A stretch of DNA of 64,000 nt from a virus: IMG/VR virus record IMGVR_UViG_3300025127_006147, positions 1 to 64,000 of that record. One strand, given 5' to 3'. Of this stretch, positions 49,017-58,340 are shown piece after piece (positions within the stretch are counted from its first letter, which is position 1; each line of letters opens with the position of its first letter). Made by a program: the position numbers and the translations under genes. The notes beneath the pieces are model-generated. The model was given only the letters and a program-made list of their open reading frames with translations, did not search any database and was not told the DNA's origin.

Positions 49017-49628
49017 ATTTAAAGGAGCTTTGTTTTTTATTTTAGGGTAAGGTTTTTCTTCCCATAAACAATTTAGTGTTTTATCAAAAACCATTAAGTA
49101 CCTGTGTTTACGTTCACGAGGTCGCCATTCACCTTTTTTACCTTTAACTGGACCTCTCTGATGTTTAACAAAAGAACCATCCCCTAACTCAAACCAAAAG
49201 TCTTTTTTAGAGTCAGTTAAACCGTAATATTTAAAATTTGTGGCTTGATATATAAAACCAGTGTGTAGAGAAGAATCTGCATAAGATAGTATGGACCTAA
49301 CCGTTGTTTCTTTTTTTAATTTTTTTATACATCTAGAAACAAACCAAGACAATATGTTCTTTTCTTTAATTTGAGGGTCTAAACATAAACGACCTAATTC
49401 ATATACACCGTTTTGTTCTGTTCTACTTAAACCAAAACAGCCTTTTAATGTTTCGGGTACCGATGGAGAGTGAAACACACAAACACCAACTAAAACAGTA
49501 TCCTTATATAAACCAAAATTAAAACCAGTTCTAAAGCCTTTACTTTTTTTATTTAAATAATGATATTGTGAAAGTATGGACTTACATAAATCTTTACTTA
49601 TTATTTGTATGTTATAGGTTTTATTCAT
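48999..49628 (-). CDS. Mom-like DNA modification protein (GNAT-like)
   Basis: The 209-residue protein matches the Mom family of GNAT-fold enzymes, of which phage Mu Mom converts adenine to N6-carbamoylmethyladenine and so protects DNA from restriction. Visible hallmarks are VLVGVCVFHSPSVPETLKG, YELGRLCLDPQI, 'LSWFVSRCIKKL' and SYADSSLHTGFIYQATNF, the 'SYADP...G..YQATN' region shared by Mom proteins. It lies on the minus strand between the tail tube and chaperone genes. A TATTTTTG (TAnnTTTG) box at 49643-49650 is 14 nt upstream, which suggests early expression, fitting a DNA-protection role. Confidence 0.7.
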   Translation of the reverse strand: MNKTYNIQIISKDLCKSILSQYHYLNKKSKGFRTGFNFGLYKDTVLVGVCVFHSPSVPETLKGCFGLSRTEQNGVYELGRLCLDPQIKEKNILSWFVSRCIKKLKKETTVRSILSYADSSLHTGFIYQATNFKYYGLTDSKKDFWFELGDGSFVKHQRGPVKGKKGEWRPRERKHRYLMVFDKTLNCLWEEKPYPKIKNKAPLNKKPIH

Positions 49629-49642
49629 TGTAATAATTATAG

Positions 49643-49650
49643 CAAAAATA
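49643..49650 (-). promoter_or_regulatory. Possible host-type -7 box for the Mom-like gene
   Basis: TATTTTTG on the minus strand fits TAnnTTTG, 14 nt before the ATG. No TTTG -33 box lies 19-20 nt upstream, so it is weaker than the three other host-type promoters. Confidence 0.35.
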
Positions 49651-49676
49651 AACTAAAAAGTATATAAAATAAATAA

Positions 49677-50435
49677 ATGGACCCAAGAGAATACTCAGAC
49701 CCGTCACAATCAAACATCCCTTATGATGTGGTACCATTACCATCTAAAGGTATGTTTTACAAAAACAAACTGGAGTCTGTAAAGGTAACATATCTCACCG
49801 CAGCAGATGAAAATCTTTTAAGTTCCCCTAATATTGTTGAAAGTGGAAATATAATAGATGAACTACTTAGAAGAAAAATTTTAGGTAGTGAAGTTAACAT
49901 AACCGAAATGTTAGAATGTGATAAACAAGCTGTTCTAATATTTTTACGTAATACTGCTTTTGGACCAGTATATGAATTCACTTTAACTGACCCACAAACC
50001 AAACAAACATTTAATCACTCACACGATTTAAGTAACGTGAGTATGAAGGAGTTTAATTTAGTTGCTGATGAAAAGGGAGAGTTTTCTTACACACTTCCTA
50101 TAACAAAAAAAGTAGTTAAATTTAAATTCTTAAGTTCAACACAAGAAACAGAACTAACCAATATAGACACACAATATCAAGGACGAATTTCACCTAAAGT
50201 AACAAAAAGACTAGAATATCTTATACAAGAGATAGAGGGTGAAAGAGATAAGGGTAATTTAGCACAAATGATTCAATCAATGCCCATAAAAGATTCTCAG
50301 GAGTTTAGAAACTACGTTAGAGATAACGAACCTGGGTTGGATTTAAAAATAACAGTTAGGGCACCGTCAGGAGAAGAGGTTACAACTTCGGTTGTTCTTG
50401 GTGCCCATTTTTTTCGTCCTTTCTTCGGATTATAG
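49677..50435 (+). CDS. Tail assembly chaperone, T4 gp26-like
   Basis: This 252-residue protein fits the T4 baseplate/chaperone family that includes gp26: PLPSKGMFYKNKLESVKVTY, 'YLTAADENLLSSPNIVESGN' and 'ECDKQAVLIFLRNTAFGPVY'. The 0-frame ends in CAT TTT TTT CGT ... TAG, with a run of seven T. It lies directly before the tape-measure-like gene, the position of lambda G. The downstream overlapping frame (50392-50610) has the second chaperone part. Such protein pairs help the tube polymerise on the tape measure. Confidence 0.7.
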   Translation: MDPREYSDPSQSNIPYDVVPLPSKGMFYKNKLESVKVTYLTAADENLLSSPNIVESGNIIDELLRRKILGSEVNITEMLECDKQAVLIFLRNTAFGPVYEFTLTDPQTKQTFNHSHDLSNVSMKEFNLVADEKGEFSYTLPITKKVVKFKFLSSTQETELTNIDTQYQGRISPKVTKRLEYLIQEIEGERDKGNLAQMIQSMPIKDSQEFRNYVRDNEPGLDLKITVRAPSGEEVTTSVVLGAHFFRPFFGL

Positions 50436-50610
50436 GCAGGGTGTGCTCGACGAAATCTATTATCTAGTAAAATTCGCAAATTTTAATCATCAAGACTTAA
50501 CAAATATGCCTGTTTATGAACGTAGGTACTATCTTGGCAAACTTATAGAAGAGTTTGATAAGAAAAAAGAAGCTGCGGAAAAACAAAAGAACAAGTCAGG
50601 TGGGTTTTAA
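50392..50610 (+). CDS. Second chaperone part, probably made by frameshift
   Basis: An open frame (shifted +1 relative to 49677-50435), without any ATG before its core. The only possible starts are TTG/GTG with no Shine-Dalgarno. The frame is open upstream to the stop at 50350-50352, so the natural reading is a fusion produced by +1 (or -2) slippage at the T7 run 50408-50414. The core 'EIYYLVKFANFNHQDLTNMP' and 'YERRYYLGKLIEEF' resembles the C-terminal chaperone segment seen in T4-like gp51 and lambda gpT. The tail KKKEAAEKQKNKSGG is basic. Confidence 0.65.
   Translation: MFLVPIFFVLSSDYRQGVLDEIYYLVKFANFNHQDLTNMPVYERRYYLGKLIEEFDKKKEAAEKQKNKSGGF
50406..50417 (+). promoter_or_regulatory. Candidate programmed frameshift site
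   Basis: CAT TTT TTT CGT in the 0 frame, with seven consecutive T. A P-site Phe tRNA on the second TTT can slip forward to TTC (+1) or back by two. The next codon in frame +1 is GTC. Confidence 0.5.
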
Positions 50611-50625
50611 AAATAGATAATTATC

Positions 50626-50633
50626 TATTTATA
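50626..50633 (+). promoter_or_regulatory. Candidate late promoter motif, tape measure
   Basis: TATTTATA, 12 nt before the ATG at 50646. Confidence 0.5.
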
Positions 50634-50645
50634 TAAAAAAAGACT

Positions 50646-52715
50646 ATGGCTATGGAATCTTTAAATACACCGTGGAATAAGTTGACACCAACTCAACAAG
50701 CACAATATCCTGGTGGTCAAGCACAGTGGCAAAACTTACAAAGACAATTTAAAAGTAACCAGACCAAACAAACCGAATCTAACGATAATCTAGCGGAAGG
50801 TCAAAACAAACTTACAGGGATACTTACTAAAAACTTAAGTTTATGGACTAATCTAAGTCAATCCATAGTAAACGCGAATGAAGCTCAAACTACCCTTAAT
50901 AGTGTTACCGATATCGCGGTAGCAGCTCTACAAAGAGAACAAAAAATACGTACCGAAATAGTCCAAGAGTTAGGACAAGTTGGAAAACTCCAACTAATGC
51001 AAAACCAAAATATCCAACAAGCTGCGATAGAAGCTGAAAGATATGGTGTGAGTTTAGATGAGACATTGACCACTATGGTTAGTCTTGCTCAGGCTATGGG
51101 TAGAAACATGTTTATATCAGACGAGGATTTAGCTAGAGTAGCCATTTTCCAAAAATCCATGGGTCTTACCAGTACTGAAGCTGCAAATGTAGCTCAATTC
51201 TTTGACCAAATGGGATTATCTGTAGGAGAAGCTATAGACAAAGGTAATGAAATGGCCACAGTCGCAAGACAGATGGGAGTTAATGTTGGTGATTTCATGA
51301 GTACAATTTCAGGTAATATGAAATTGATGAATACCTTTAATTTTGCAGATGGAGTACAAGGATTTGCAAAAATGGCCGCACAAGCACAAAAATTGGGTAT
51401 CAGTATGGAGACCACCGCTGCTTTAGCAGAAAAAGTGATGGACCCAGAGGGAGCTATAGAATTAGCTGCAAATTTACAAGTAATTGGTGGAGCCGCTGGT
51501 GATTTAGCTGACCCATTTAAATTAATGTACATGGCTACAAACGATTTAGCTGGACTACAAGACTCCTTAGTTGAAGCGGGACAAGAACTTGCGATGTTTA
51601 ATGAAGAAACTGGTGAAATTTCTTTCCCACCTACAGCACAAAGACAACTACGTGCTATGGCAGAGGCATTAGGGATGAATAAAGACGAGTTTGCTCAAAT
51701 GATTAAACTACAAACGAAGTTTAAATCTATGCAAAATCAGTTCTCTTTTGAATTAGAAGGTAGAGAGGACATGCAAGAGTTTGTAACTAGTATGGCTAGT
51801 TTAAATCAACAAACTGGAAAATATGAAATTAAAGTTCCTGGTCTAGAGGACGCGGTTGAAATAGAAGACCTAACATCTAGACAATTAGACGCTTTAAAAG
51901 AAGTCCAAGACCAACAAAACATGACCGAAAAAGAGTTAATGGCGGAACAAACAGGACTCTTACAAAATATTGACAATAATACCAACGCTTTAAACAGTGC
52001 TTTATTAGCTGGTGTAGACCAAGGTTTGAATTTGGGTAAGATTGATGTAGATTTAAGTCAAGCGATAAGTAAAGCTTTCAGTTCTGACGAACTAGGTAAA
52101 GTTAGTGAACAATTTGCAGGACTACTATCAAGTGGTGTTGAGAATGTATTTGGTGATGAATTGTCAAATATTACAGAAATGATTGCTGGTGGTGGAAATG
52201 TTATGCAAGCTCTTATGGGCACAGCGATGAGTGGTACAGTGGATTTAATGTCATTAATGACCGAAGCGAGCCAAAAAGACTTTGTTGTACAACAAGGGTA
52301 TTTTAAAATTAGTGAAATGACCGCAGAAGGTGAAAACGCTAATGATTTTGAACTAGGTCCTGGTGAAGCTAAAGCGGTATTAACAGAGAGTGGTTTTGTA
52401 ATACCTTCAGTAAATGACACAGTAAGTGGTGTTGATTTAACAGCTGGTGCTAGAGGAGCAAACTTAGGTTCCTTAGTTAGTAATGCACAAACATTACCGC
52501 AACAAACTATGAAAGTAGAGTTTACGGGACTACCTTCCAGAATACCAATTGAATTAAACGGAACAAATATGGGTGACTTTAATTGGAGAGGATTGATTGG
52601 TAATAATTTATTCATGCAGAACTTAAAATCTATGTTAATTGAAACTAACTTAACTAGTGCTCCTGGTTTAGACAACGAAAGAGAACTTGCAAGGTATACT
52701 GAGTTATCAGCATAA
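50646..52715 (+). CDS. Tape-measure-like tail length protein
   Basis: A 689-residue largely alpha-helical protein. The N-terminal Gln-rich segment is followed by long helices (DIAVAALQREQKIRTEIVQE) and then a hydrophobic 'ARQMGVNVGDFMSTISGNMK' region. A Gly/Ala-rich helical part near residues 275-290 (LQVIGGAAGDLADPF) lies farther on. It directly follows the chaperone pair and precedes baseplate genes, which is the standard position for the tape measure (gp29-like). The length is shorter than many tape measures, but T4 gp29 (590) is comparable. Expected role: set tail length and perhaps assist DNA passage. Confidence 0.75.
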   Translation: MAMESLNTPWNKLTPTQQAQYPGGQAQWQNLQRQFKSNQTKQTESNDNLAEGQNKLTGILTKNLSLWTNLSQSIVNANEAQTTLNSVTDIAVAALQREQKIRTEIVQELGQVGKLQLMQNQNIQQAAIEAERYGVSLDETLTTMVSLAQAMGRNMFISDEDLARVAIFQKSMGLTSTEAANVAQFFDQMGLSVGEAIDKGNEMATVARQMGVNVGDFMSTISGNMKLMNTFNFADGVQGFAKMAAQAQKLGISMETTAALAEKVMDPEGAIELAANLQVIGGAAGDLADPFKLMYMATNDLAGLQDSLVEAGQELAMFNEETGEISFPPTAQRQLRAMAEALGMNKDEFAQMIKLQTKFKSMQNQFSFELEGREDMQEFVTSMASLNQQTGKYEIKVPGLEDAVEIEDLTSRQLDALKEVQDQQNMTEKELMAEQTGLLQNIDNNTNALNSALLAGVDQGLNLGKIDVDLSQAISKAFSSDELGKVSEQFAGLLSSGVENVFGDELSNITEMIAGGGNVMQALMGTAMSGTVDLMSLMTEASQKDFVVQQGYFKISEMTAEGENANDFELGPGEAKAVLTESGFVIPSVNDTVSGVDLTAGARGANLGSLVSNAQTLPQQTMKVEFTGLPSRIPIELNGTNMGDFNWRGLIGNNLFMQNLKSMLIETNLTSAPGLDNERELARYTELSA

Positions 52716-52747
52716 CAAAAGAAACTCTTAATATTTCTATTATGGAA

Positions 52748-52755
52748 TATTTATA
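52748..52755 (+). promoter_or_regulatory. Candidate late promoter motif
   Basis: TATTTATA, 16 nt before the ATG at 52772. Confidence 0.5.
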
Positions 52756-52771
52756 TTAAAAAAGAGACAAT

Positions 52772-55700
52772 ATGCCAGGGTCACCACAAAATAATAATTT
52801 TTCTTCATTAAGTTTTTCAGGAACTAAAGCTCTTAGAGATTTACTTCTAACTAAAAACTTACCTAACCCAGAAGGTTTGGGACCATACGGTAACTTTACA
52901 AATGCAACATATTCTACGGCTTCTTTATCAGTTAAAGATGTTGTAGACCAACCACCAGTAGAAGAAAATTCGGAGATGTTTTTAAATAAACTTTATTTAA
53001 ACAACGCTTACGGCCCAGAAGGAGGTTATTCTGACTTTGTTAAAATTTACACAACTAGTCAAGGAGTAGCTAAGGTTAATGAAGGTGAGTATCCAGATTT
53101 TACAGCACCCGAAACAGGAACTGGTTTATTCGGTGAAAATCCATTTAGGTTAGTGGGTAGATATTACTCACCGATAGACATACTTTTAGGTGTGTCCGCG
53201 GAAGGACTATTATCACAAACATTATTAGAAGATAGCCCACTTCAACAAGCTGGAGCTATTCAGTTAAGAGCAGAATTCCAAGAAAGGATAGCTCAGGAAC
53301 TTTATCAAGAAACTATAGGTAGATTAAGTTTTGTTGACGCTTTACAAGACCCTGTAGACGCATTAGAGATAGTAACTGGTAGACAACCATTAATAGATAG
53401 AAACTACAGTATAACACAACCTAAATCACTTGTAGGACAAGGTTTAGATTTTGTATCAAGACTTACTGGTGTTTATGTGCCTTATTCTTATATTCCTGGA
53501 GACTATTTTGAATTAGAACCACCAAGAGGATTAAGTACCGCTGGTAAAATAATATCAGATGTTACTGGTATTTTAGGTAGTTTAGTGGGAATTCCAAGAA
53601 GAAGACAATCACCATCACAAAGATTTTTAGAATATACTGGTGGTGGAACAAAATCAAAATTATTTAAAGCTATTAGATATAACAAATATGGTCCACAGTA
53701 TGGTGAAGGTGCACAAGCACAAACAGCTATTGGTGCTGGATTTGGTGAAGCTATAGACTTTATTGGTGGTGGAATACTAGGTTTTGGTAATAACCCACCT
53801 AATAGACCACAATATATCGGTGGACCAAGGAATAGAGTAGCTGATATGACTAGTCCTCCAGACAATACATTTGCTGGTAAAAATTATGTTCCTATGTTTG
53901 GACCAGACGCGGTGGCAAAGGAATTCGATTCTAACGAATATGAGTTTGGAATGAAAGGTAGAGCGTATACTAACCAAGGGAATGTTCCTGGTGGTTTTAC
54001 TTGGTTTACTGATAAAACACCTGGTGGTGGTTTCTTAAATAGTGTAGCGTCTTTATTCAATAATAACGCTAATAATAATAGAATAGGACCACAAGAACCA
54101 GGAGCTACACAAGGACCAGAAGCCTCAACAGACGATACTACCCGTTATCAAACACCAAACAACTACGACAGTACTAAATCTACTAACTATAAATTTAGGG
54201 AGGACAGTATAATGGACACCACCCAACAAATCATAGATTCTGTACCTAAAGGAGGTGCTGCATTAAAATCTGTGTCTCATGCCATGAATCAAGTTAGTAA
54301 AGTTTTTAATGATGGGTACAAAGAACTAACCAAAGGTTCTAGGGTTAGAAAATATGTAAATACAGACCCAACATCAGGTCAAGGTGTTGAAGAGGCAAGA
54401 GAATATTGTAGAGTATGGACAAAAGATGTTCCATATTACACATATGATAGATTAGTCAGGTTTAATATGAACCATAGAAAAGAAACTTATTCTGTTTTAG
54501 ATAGTCCATATAATTTAAATATTGCACCCCATAGAACAGATGAAAGTGGAAAAGGTTCTAGTAATATTGTTGATGGTAAAGTTAAAAAATATATGTTTTC
54601 TATAGAAAATTTAGCGTGGAGAACTAGTGGAGAACCAGGGTTTACATATGACGATTTACCTTCATGTGAAAAAGGCCCAAATGGAGGTAGAGTAATGTGG
54701 TTCCCACCATATGATTTAAGTGTTGACGAATCTAGTTCTGCAAATTGGACAGAAAATAATTTCTTAGGTAGACCAGAACCAATTTACACATATAATAACA
54801 CTAATAGAACTGGAAGTTTAAGATTTAGGATAGTGGTAGACCACCCGAGTATTTTAAACTTGTTAGTTAGAAAAGAATTGGAAAAACTAGGTCCAGAAGA
54901 AACGGATGCTATAGTAGACTCTTTCTTTGCTGGGTGTAAAAGATATGATATATTTGATTTAGCTAGAAAATGGAAACAATTTTCAGTTAATGAATTAGCT
55001 TCTTTAAATGAACAACTTAATACACCTGGTCTATCTGATAGAGCAACTAGAGAAATAATAAATGAATCAGCTACAGAAGAACCTGAAAAAATAGTAGAAA
55101 TACCAGAACCTAACTTACCAGATGGGTTAACTTTTTATTTTGATAACGATTATCCTAATCCAAATACTTCTAGAATAACTTCTACTGTTAGTTATGTCGC
55201 GTGTGCTGAAGGAAGTATGTCTAAATTTGGACAGTACTTGGTACCTGGAGGAACATCATTCCAACCTCAAATAGACAGAGCTACCACAAACGATAAAGCA
55301 GGTTTAACTAATTTCTTTGAAGAAAAAGCTTATAGTGAATACCAAGATAAATGGCCTACATTTGCACGTGAATTAAAAAGGGTGTTGGATACAGGGTTAT
55401 GGGAAGTCACACTAAATTTTAAAGGGTCTGCAAGTTCCATAGCCTCTAATTCTTATAATAAAAAACTTTCTAAAAGAAGACTAGACTCTGTTGTACAGAT
55501 GTTTCAAGAATATGAAATAGATGGTAAAAACGCTTTTAATAATTATTTAACTTCAGGTGACTTATCTATACCTACGGGTGAAGCTTTAGGAGAAGAGTTT
55601 TGTAATAATGTTTTATATTCAGCGACAACAGGTACTGGTGAGGCAGGAGAATCTGGAGCTGTTTATTCTGCTCCTGCAGCTAGTTGTAGATACGTTACTA

Positions 55701-57823
55701 TATCTTCAGTTAATTTGGTACCTAAACCACAACCCGAACCTGAACCAGAACCAAAACCACCAGTAGATAGAAAAAGAATTAGACCAATACAACAACAAGA
55801 AGAACTTAATATAGAAAAAGATAAAAATACTAGGAGAGAAATAGCTAATAAAGTTTTAATGAAAATGGTTACCGAATGTGACTATTTTGATATGATTCAA
55901 GAAGAAAACGAATTTATTTACGATTCTTTAAAACAAAAATTTAAATTTTTTCACCCAGCATTTCACGCTATTACACCAGAAGGGTTAAATAGTAGACTTA
56001 CCTTCCTTAATCAATGTGTAAGACCAGGAGCGACAATACCTACAGTTGTAGATAAAAATGGTACATTAAATAGGAGTGTTGATGCTAAAAATACATCTTT
56101 TGGTGCACCCCCTATATGTGTGTTAAGATTTGGAGATTTTTATCACACTAAGATTGCTATAAATCAAGTTTCTTTAACTTATGATGAAAACTTGTTGGAT
56201 TTAAATCCAGAGGGTATAGGTGTACAACCTATGATAGCTACTGTAAGTCTTAACTTTAATTTTATTGGTGGACAAGGATTAAAAGAACCCGTAAATCAAC
56301 TTCAGAACGCGTTATCGTTTAATTTCTTTGGTAATACTGAAATGTATGATGATAGAGCGGTATTAACAGTGACAGACGATGACCCAGATGAACAAGCCTG
56401 GATTGCTGAAAATTCAGACTTAATTAACAATACTGGTTTAGAAAACCCTGAAGGTACAGCTGATGAAACAGACGAACAAGACACATCAGCAAATGATGGA
56501 ATAACTATTGGTGATAGAACTAATTCATACGGTGGAACAACTGGACAAACTGGAACAATTAATTACAAAAATAATTGGAATGATTTAAGTAATGCAGCTT
56601 ACGAATATATTACTAGTACTAACAACGATTTATTTAATTACGTTAAAAATCAAAACTACGCAGGATTAAAAATATTCTTTGATAAAAAACAAATGTTTGA
56701 GGGTGAGTATACTGTTGCTACATCAACAGGTCCAATAGGTACTTCTGGAAATTTAATAGGCACATCAAAAGGTTGGGAAGTAAGACTTAAATCGATTGAG
56801 GATGATTATAAATCTAAAATTGAGGGAGGGACAACCCACATACAGATTTTAGCTACAGACCTAACACCAACCCAAGAAGACGATTTAAAAACATTCTTAT
56901 TAGAACAATTAGATTTAAATATATCAGATTATGAATACCAGTTTACACAGTTGGACCTAGATTTAAAAGCGGCCACACTAAAATATGTAAAAAATATAAA
57001 TGCGTTAAATATTATTAATAGTGGTGGTGACGGTTATGGTGAAAATGGTAAATGGACGGTATTAAAGTTATCGGGAGGTTCCGAAACGTATCCAGTAGCT
57101 AACGGTGTGACAGCACCAACAGATACACTAGAAGAATTAGGCAACGACTACAATTACTTAACCAACCTAATAACGTGTTATAGTCAAATTTATAATGGAG
57201 ACGATAATGGATTATCCGTAGGTAATGTCCTTAATGACGTTATAAGTGCCAAACTTACTGGCCCTAATGAATTACAGATGGGTGTGTTAGGTGGAGTAGG
57301 TAACACATTTAGTTCTCCATCTGCATCAAATTTAACCCCGTTTATTATGGAGTATTACTTATTTGGTATGGACTTAATGGACCAATCTACAATAGACTCT
57401 TTAGTTACTACTAATATTCAACCACTAAAAGATAATAATAGAAATTATACTGGACCAGCACTTTTTATAGATAATATGGTTAATGTACTTTATCCACCAC
57501 CATTTACAGTTCCTAACTGGGTAAGTACTTTTAGAAATGAAGTATCTCAGTACATCGCACTTAATGAAGATTTTTATATGAGAAAATTATTAGACATTAA
57601 AGAAGAATTTGTAGATAAAATGACACCACAAGGCAAGAGTACATTATCACAAGGACTAACCAACTTAATATACCCAACAAACTTAACTGACTTGAAAGAT
57701 GATAAAAAACGTGAAATGACATATGAACAGATTACTGACCAAAGTATAGAGGCCGAATTAAGAAAGTACGCGAGTAAAACAAATCAAGGTCCAGACAGTA
57801 GTTTTAATTTAAAATTTAATTAA
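52772..57823 (+). CDS. Large baseplate protein with OmpA-like domain
   Basis: This 1683-residue protein is one continuous frame. Residues 1-470 are beta-rich with Gly/Asn/Pro-rich linkers. Residues 780-980 carry an OmpA-like pattern: LTFYFDNDYPNP at the start and 'SASSIASNSYNKKLSKRRLD' about 100 residues later, the 'G.a...G....N..LS..RA' element that binds peptidoglycan. A Pro/Glu linker (EPEPEPKPP, about 993) follows, and then 'CVLRFGDFYHTKIAINQVSL' with 'VQPMIATVSLNFNFIGGQGL', a pattern of large-phage baseplate proteins. It probably occupies the baseplate and may contact the cell wall. Confidence 0.75.
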   Translation: MPGSPQNNNFSSLSFSGTKALRDLLLTKNLPNPEGLGPYGNFTNATYSTASLSVKDVVDQPPVEENSEMFLNKLYLNNAYGPEGGYSDFVKIYTTSQGVAKVNEGEYPDFTAPETGTGLFGENPFRLVGRYYSPIDILLGVSAEGLLSQTLLEDSPLQQAGAIQLRAEFQERIAQELYQETIGRLSFVDALQDPVDALEIVTGRQPLIDRNYSITQPKSLVGQGLDFVSRLTGVYVPYSYIPGDYFELEPPRGLSTAGKIISDVTGILGSLVGIPRRRQSPSQRFLEYTGGGTKSKLFKAIRYNKYGPQYGEGAQAQTAIGAGFGEAIDFIGGGILGFGNNPPNRPQYIGGPRNRVADMTSPPDNTFAGKNYVPMFGPDAVAKEFDSNEYEFGMKGRAYTNQGNVPGGFTWFTDKTPGGGFLNSVASLFNNNANNNRIGPQEPGATQGPEASTDDTTRYQTPNNYDSTKSTNYKFREDSIMDTTQQIIDSVPKGGAALKSVSHAMNQVSKVFNDGYKELTKGSRVRKYVNTDPTSGQGVEEAREYCRVWTKDVPYYTYDRLVRFNMNHRKETYSVLDSPYNLNIAPHRTDESGKGSSNIVDGKVKKYMFSIENLAWRTSGEPGFTYDDLPSCEKGPNGGRVMWFPPYDLSVDESSSANWTENNFLGRPEPIYTYNNTNRTGSLRFRIVVDHPSILNLLVRKELEKLGPEETDAIVDSFFAGCKRYDIFDLARKWKQFSVNELASLNEQLNTPGLSDRATREIINESATEEPEKIVEIPEPNLPDGLTFYFDNDYPNPNTSRITSTVSYVACAEGSMSKFGQYLVPGGTSFQPQIDRATTNDKAGLTNFFEEKAYSEYQDKWPTFARELKRVLDTGLWEVTLNFKGSASSIASNSYNKKLSKRRLDSVVQMFQEYEIDGKNAFNNYLTSGDLSIPTGEALGEEFCNNVLYSATTGTGEAGESGAVYSAPAASCRYVTISSVNLVPKPQPEPEPEPKPPVDRKRIRPIQQQEELNIEKDKNTRREIANKVLMKMVTECDYFDMIQEENEFIYDSLKQKFKFFHPAFHAITPEGLNSRLTFLNQCVRPGATIPTVVDKNGTLNRSVDAKNTSFGAPPICVLRFGDFYHTKIAINQVSLTYDENLLDLNPEGIGVQPMIATVSLNFNFIGGQGLKEPVNQLQNALSFNFFGNTEMYDDRAVLTVTDDDPDEQAWIAENSDLINNTGLENPEGTADETDEQDTSANDGITIGDRTNSYGGTTGQTGTINYKNNWNDLSNAAYEYITSTNNDLFNYVKNQNYAGLKIFFDKKQMFEGEYTVATSTGPIGTSGNLIGTSKGWEVRLKSIEDDYKSKIEGGTTHIQILATDLTPTQEDDLKTFLLEQLDLNISDYEYQFTQLDLDLKAATLKYVKNINALNIINSGGDGYGENGKWTVLKLSGGSETYPVANGVTAPTDTLEELGNDYNYLTNLITCYSQIYNGDDNGLSVGNVLNDVISAKLTGPNELQMGVLGGVGNTFSSPSASNLTPFIMEYYLFGMDLMDQSTIDSLVTTNIQPLKDNNRNYTGPALFIDNMVNVLYPPPFTVPNWVSTFRNEVSQYIALNEDFYMRKLLDIKEEFVDKMTPQGKSTLSQGLTNLIYPTNLTDLKDDKKREMTYEQITDQSIEAELRKYASKTNQGPDSSFNLKFN

Positions 57824-57825
57824 TT

Positions 57826-58326
57826 ATGGCTAGATATTATAATAGATATAGTGATTTTAATATAAATGGAGAAAACCTTACTGTGCCATTTCTTAAACTA
57901 CCATCACTACCAACAGATAAAAAAACAATTTATAAAGTTAACAGTTCCAGATTAGATAAAATTAGTCAACAATATTATGATAGCCCTTACTTTGGTTGGT
58001 TAATTTTACAAGCTAATCCACAGGTTGGTGGGTTAGAATGGAATATTAAAGACGGACAAGTATTGATTGTTCCGTATCCTTTAGTAGCTTCTTTGCAAAA
58101 TTATAAACAAGCGGTAGACGACTATTTTTTCTTCTACGGTAAAAATTTACCTATGAATACATATACTGTTCCTAATATAACTTCAACACCAATAACCTAT
58201 GTAGCACCTGTATCTAATGGTACAAGTACAACACAGGGTAGTAACAACACAACTGGAACTCAAGGAACCATAAACACCACACCTAACACGTCTAATGGTG
58301 GTGGTTCATATTCGTCTTCTTATTAA
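57826..58326 (+). CDS. Baseplate wedge protein, gp53-like with LysM fold
   Basis: A 166-residue protein. The N-terminal half ('ARYYNRYSDFNINGENL') leads into a LysM-like core, 'SRLDKISQQYYDSPYFGWLI' followed by NIKDGQVLIVPYP, as in T4 gp53. The C-terminal 55 residues are Thr/Asn/Gly/Ser low complexity (GTSTTQGSNNTTGTQG). It lies two bases after the large baseplate gene and 14 bases before the next one, so it is in the same operon. In T4, gp53 is a wedge component that joins adjacent wedges around the hub. Confidence 0.82.
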   Translation: MARYYNRYSDFNINGENLTVPFLKLPSLPTDKKTIYKVNSSRLDKISQQYYDSPYFGWLILQANPQVGGLEWNIKDGQVLIVPYPLVASLQNYKQAVDDYFFFYGKNLPMNTYTVPNITSTPITYVAPVSNGTSTTQGSNNTTGTQGTINTTPNTSNGGGSYSSSY

Positions 58327-58340
58327 CTGTATGATTAATT

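Noticed and set aside
52058-52675. A 205-codon minus-strand frame inside the tape-measure gene
   Set aside because: Low-complexity Ser/Pro/Ala translation, fully inside a well-supported long gene. No start signals.
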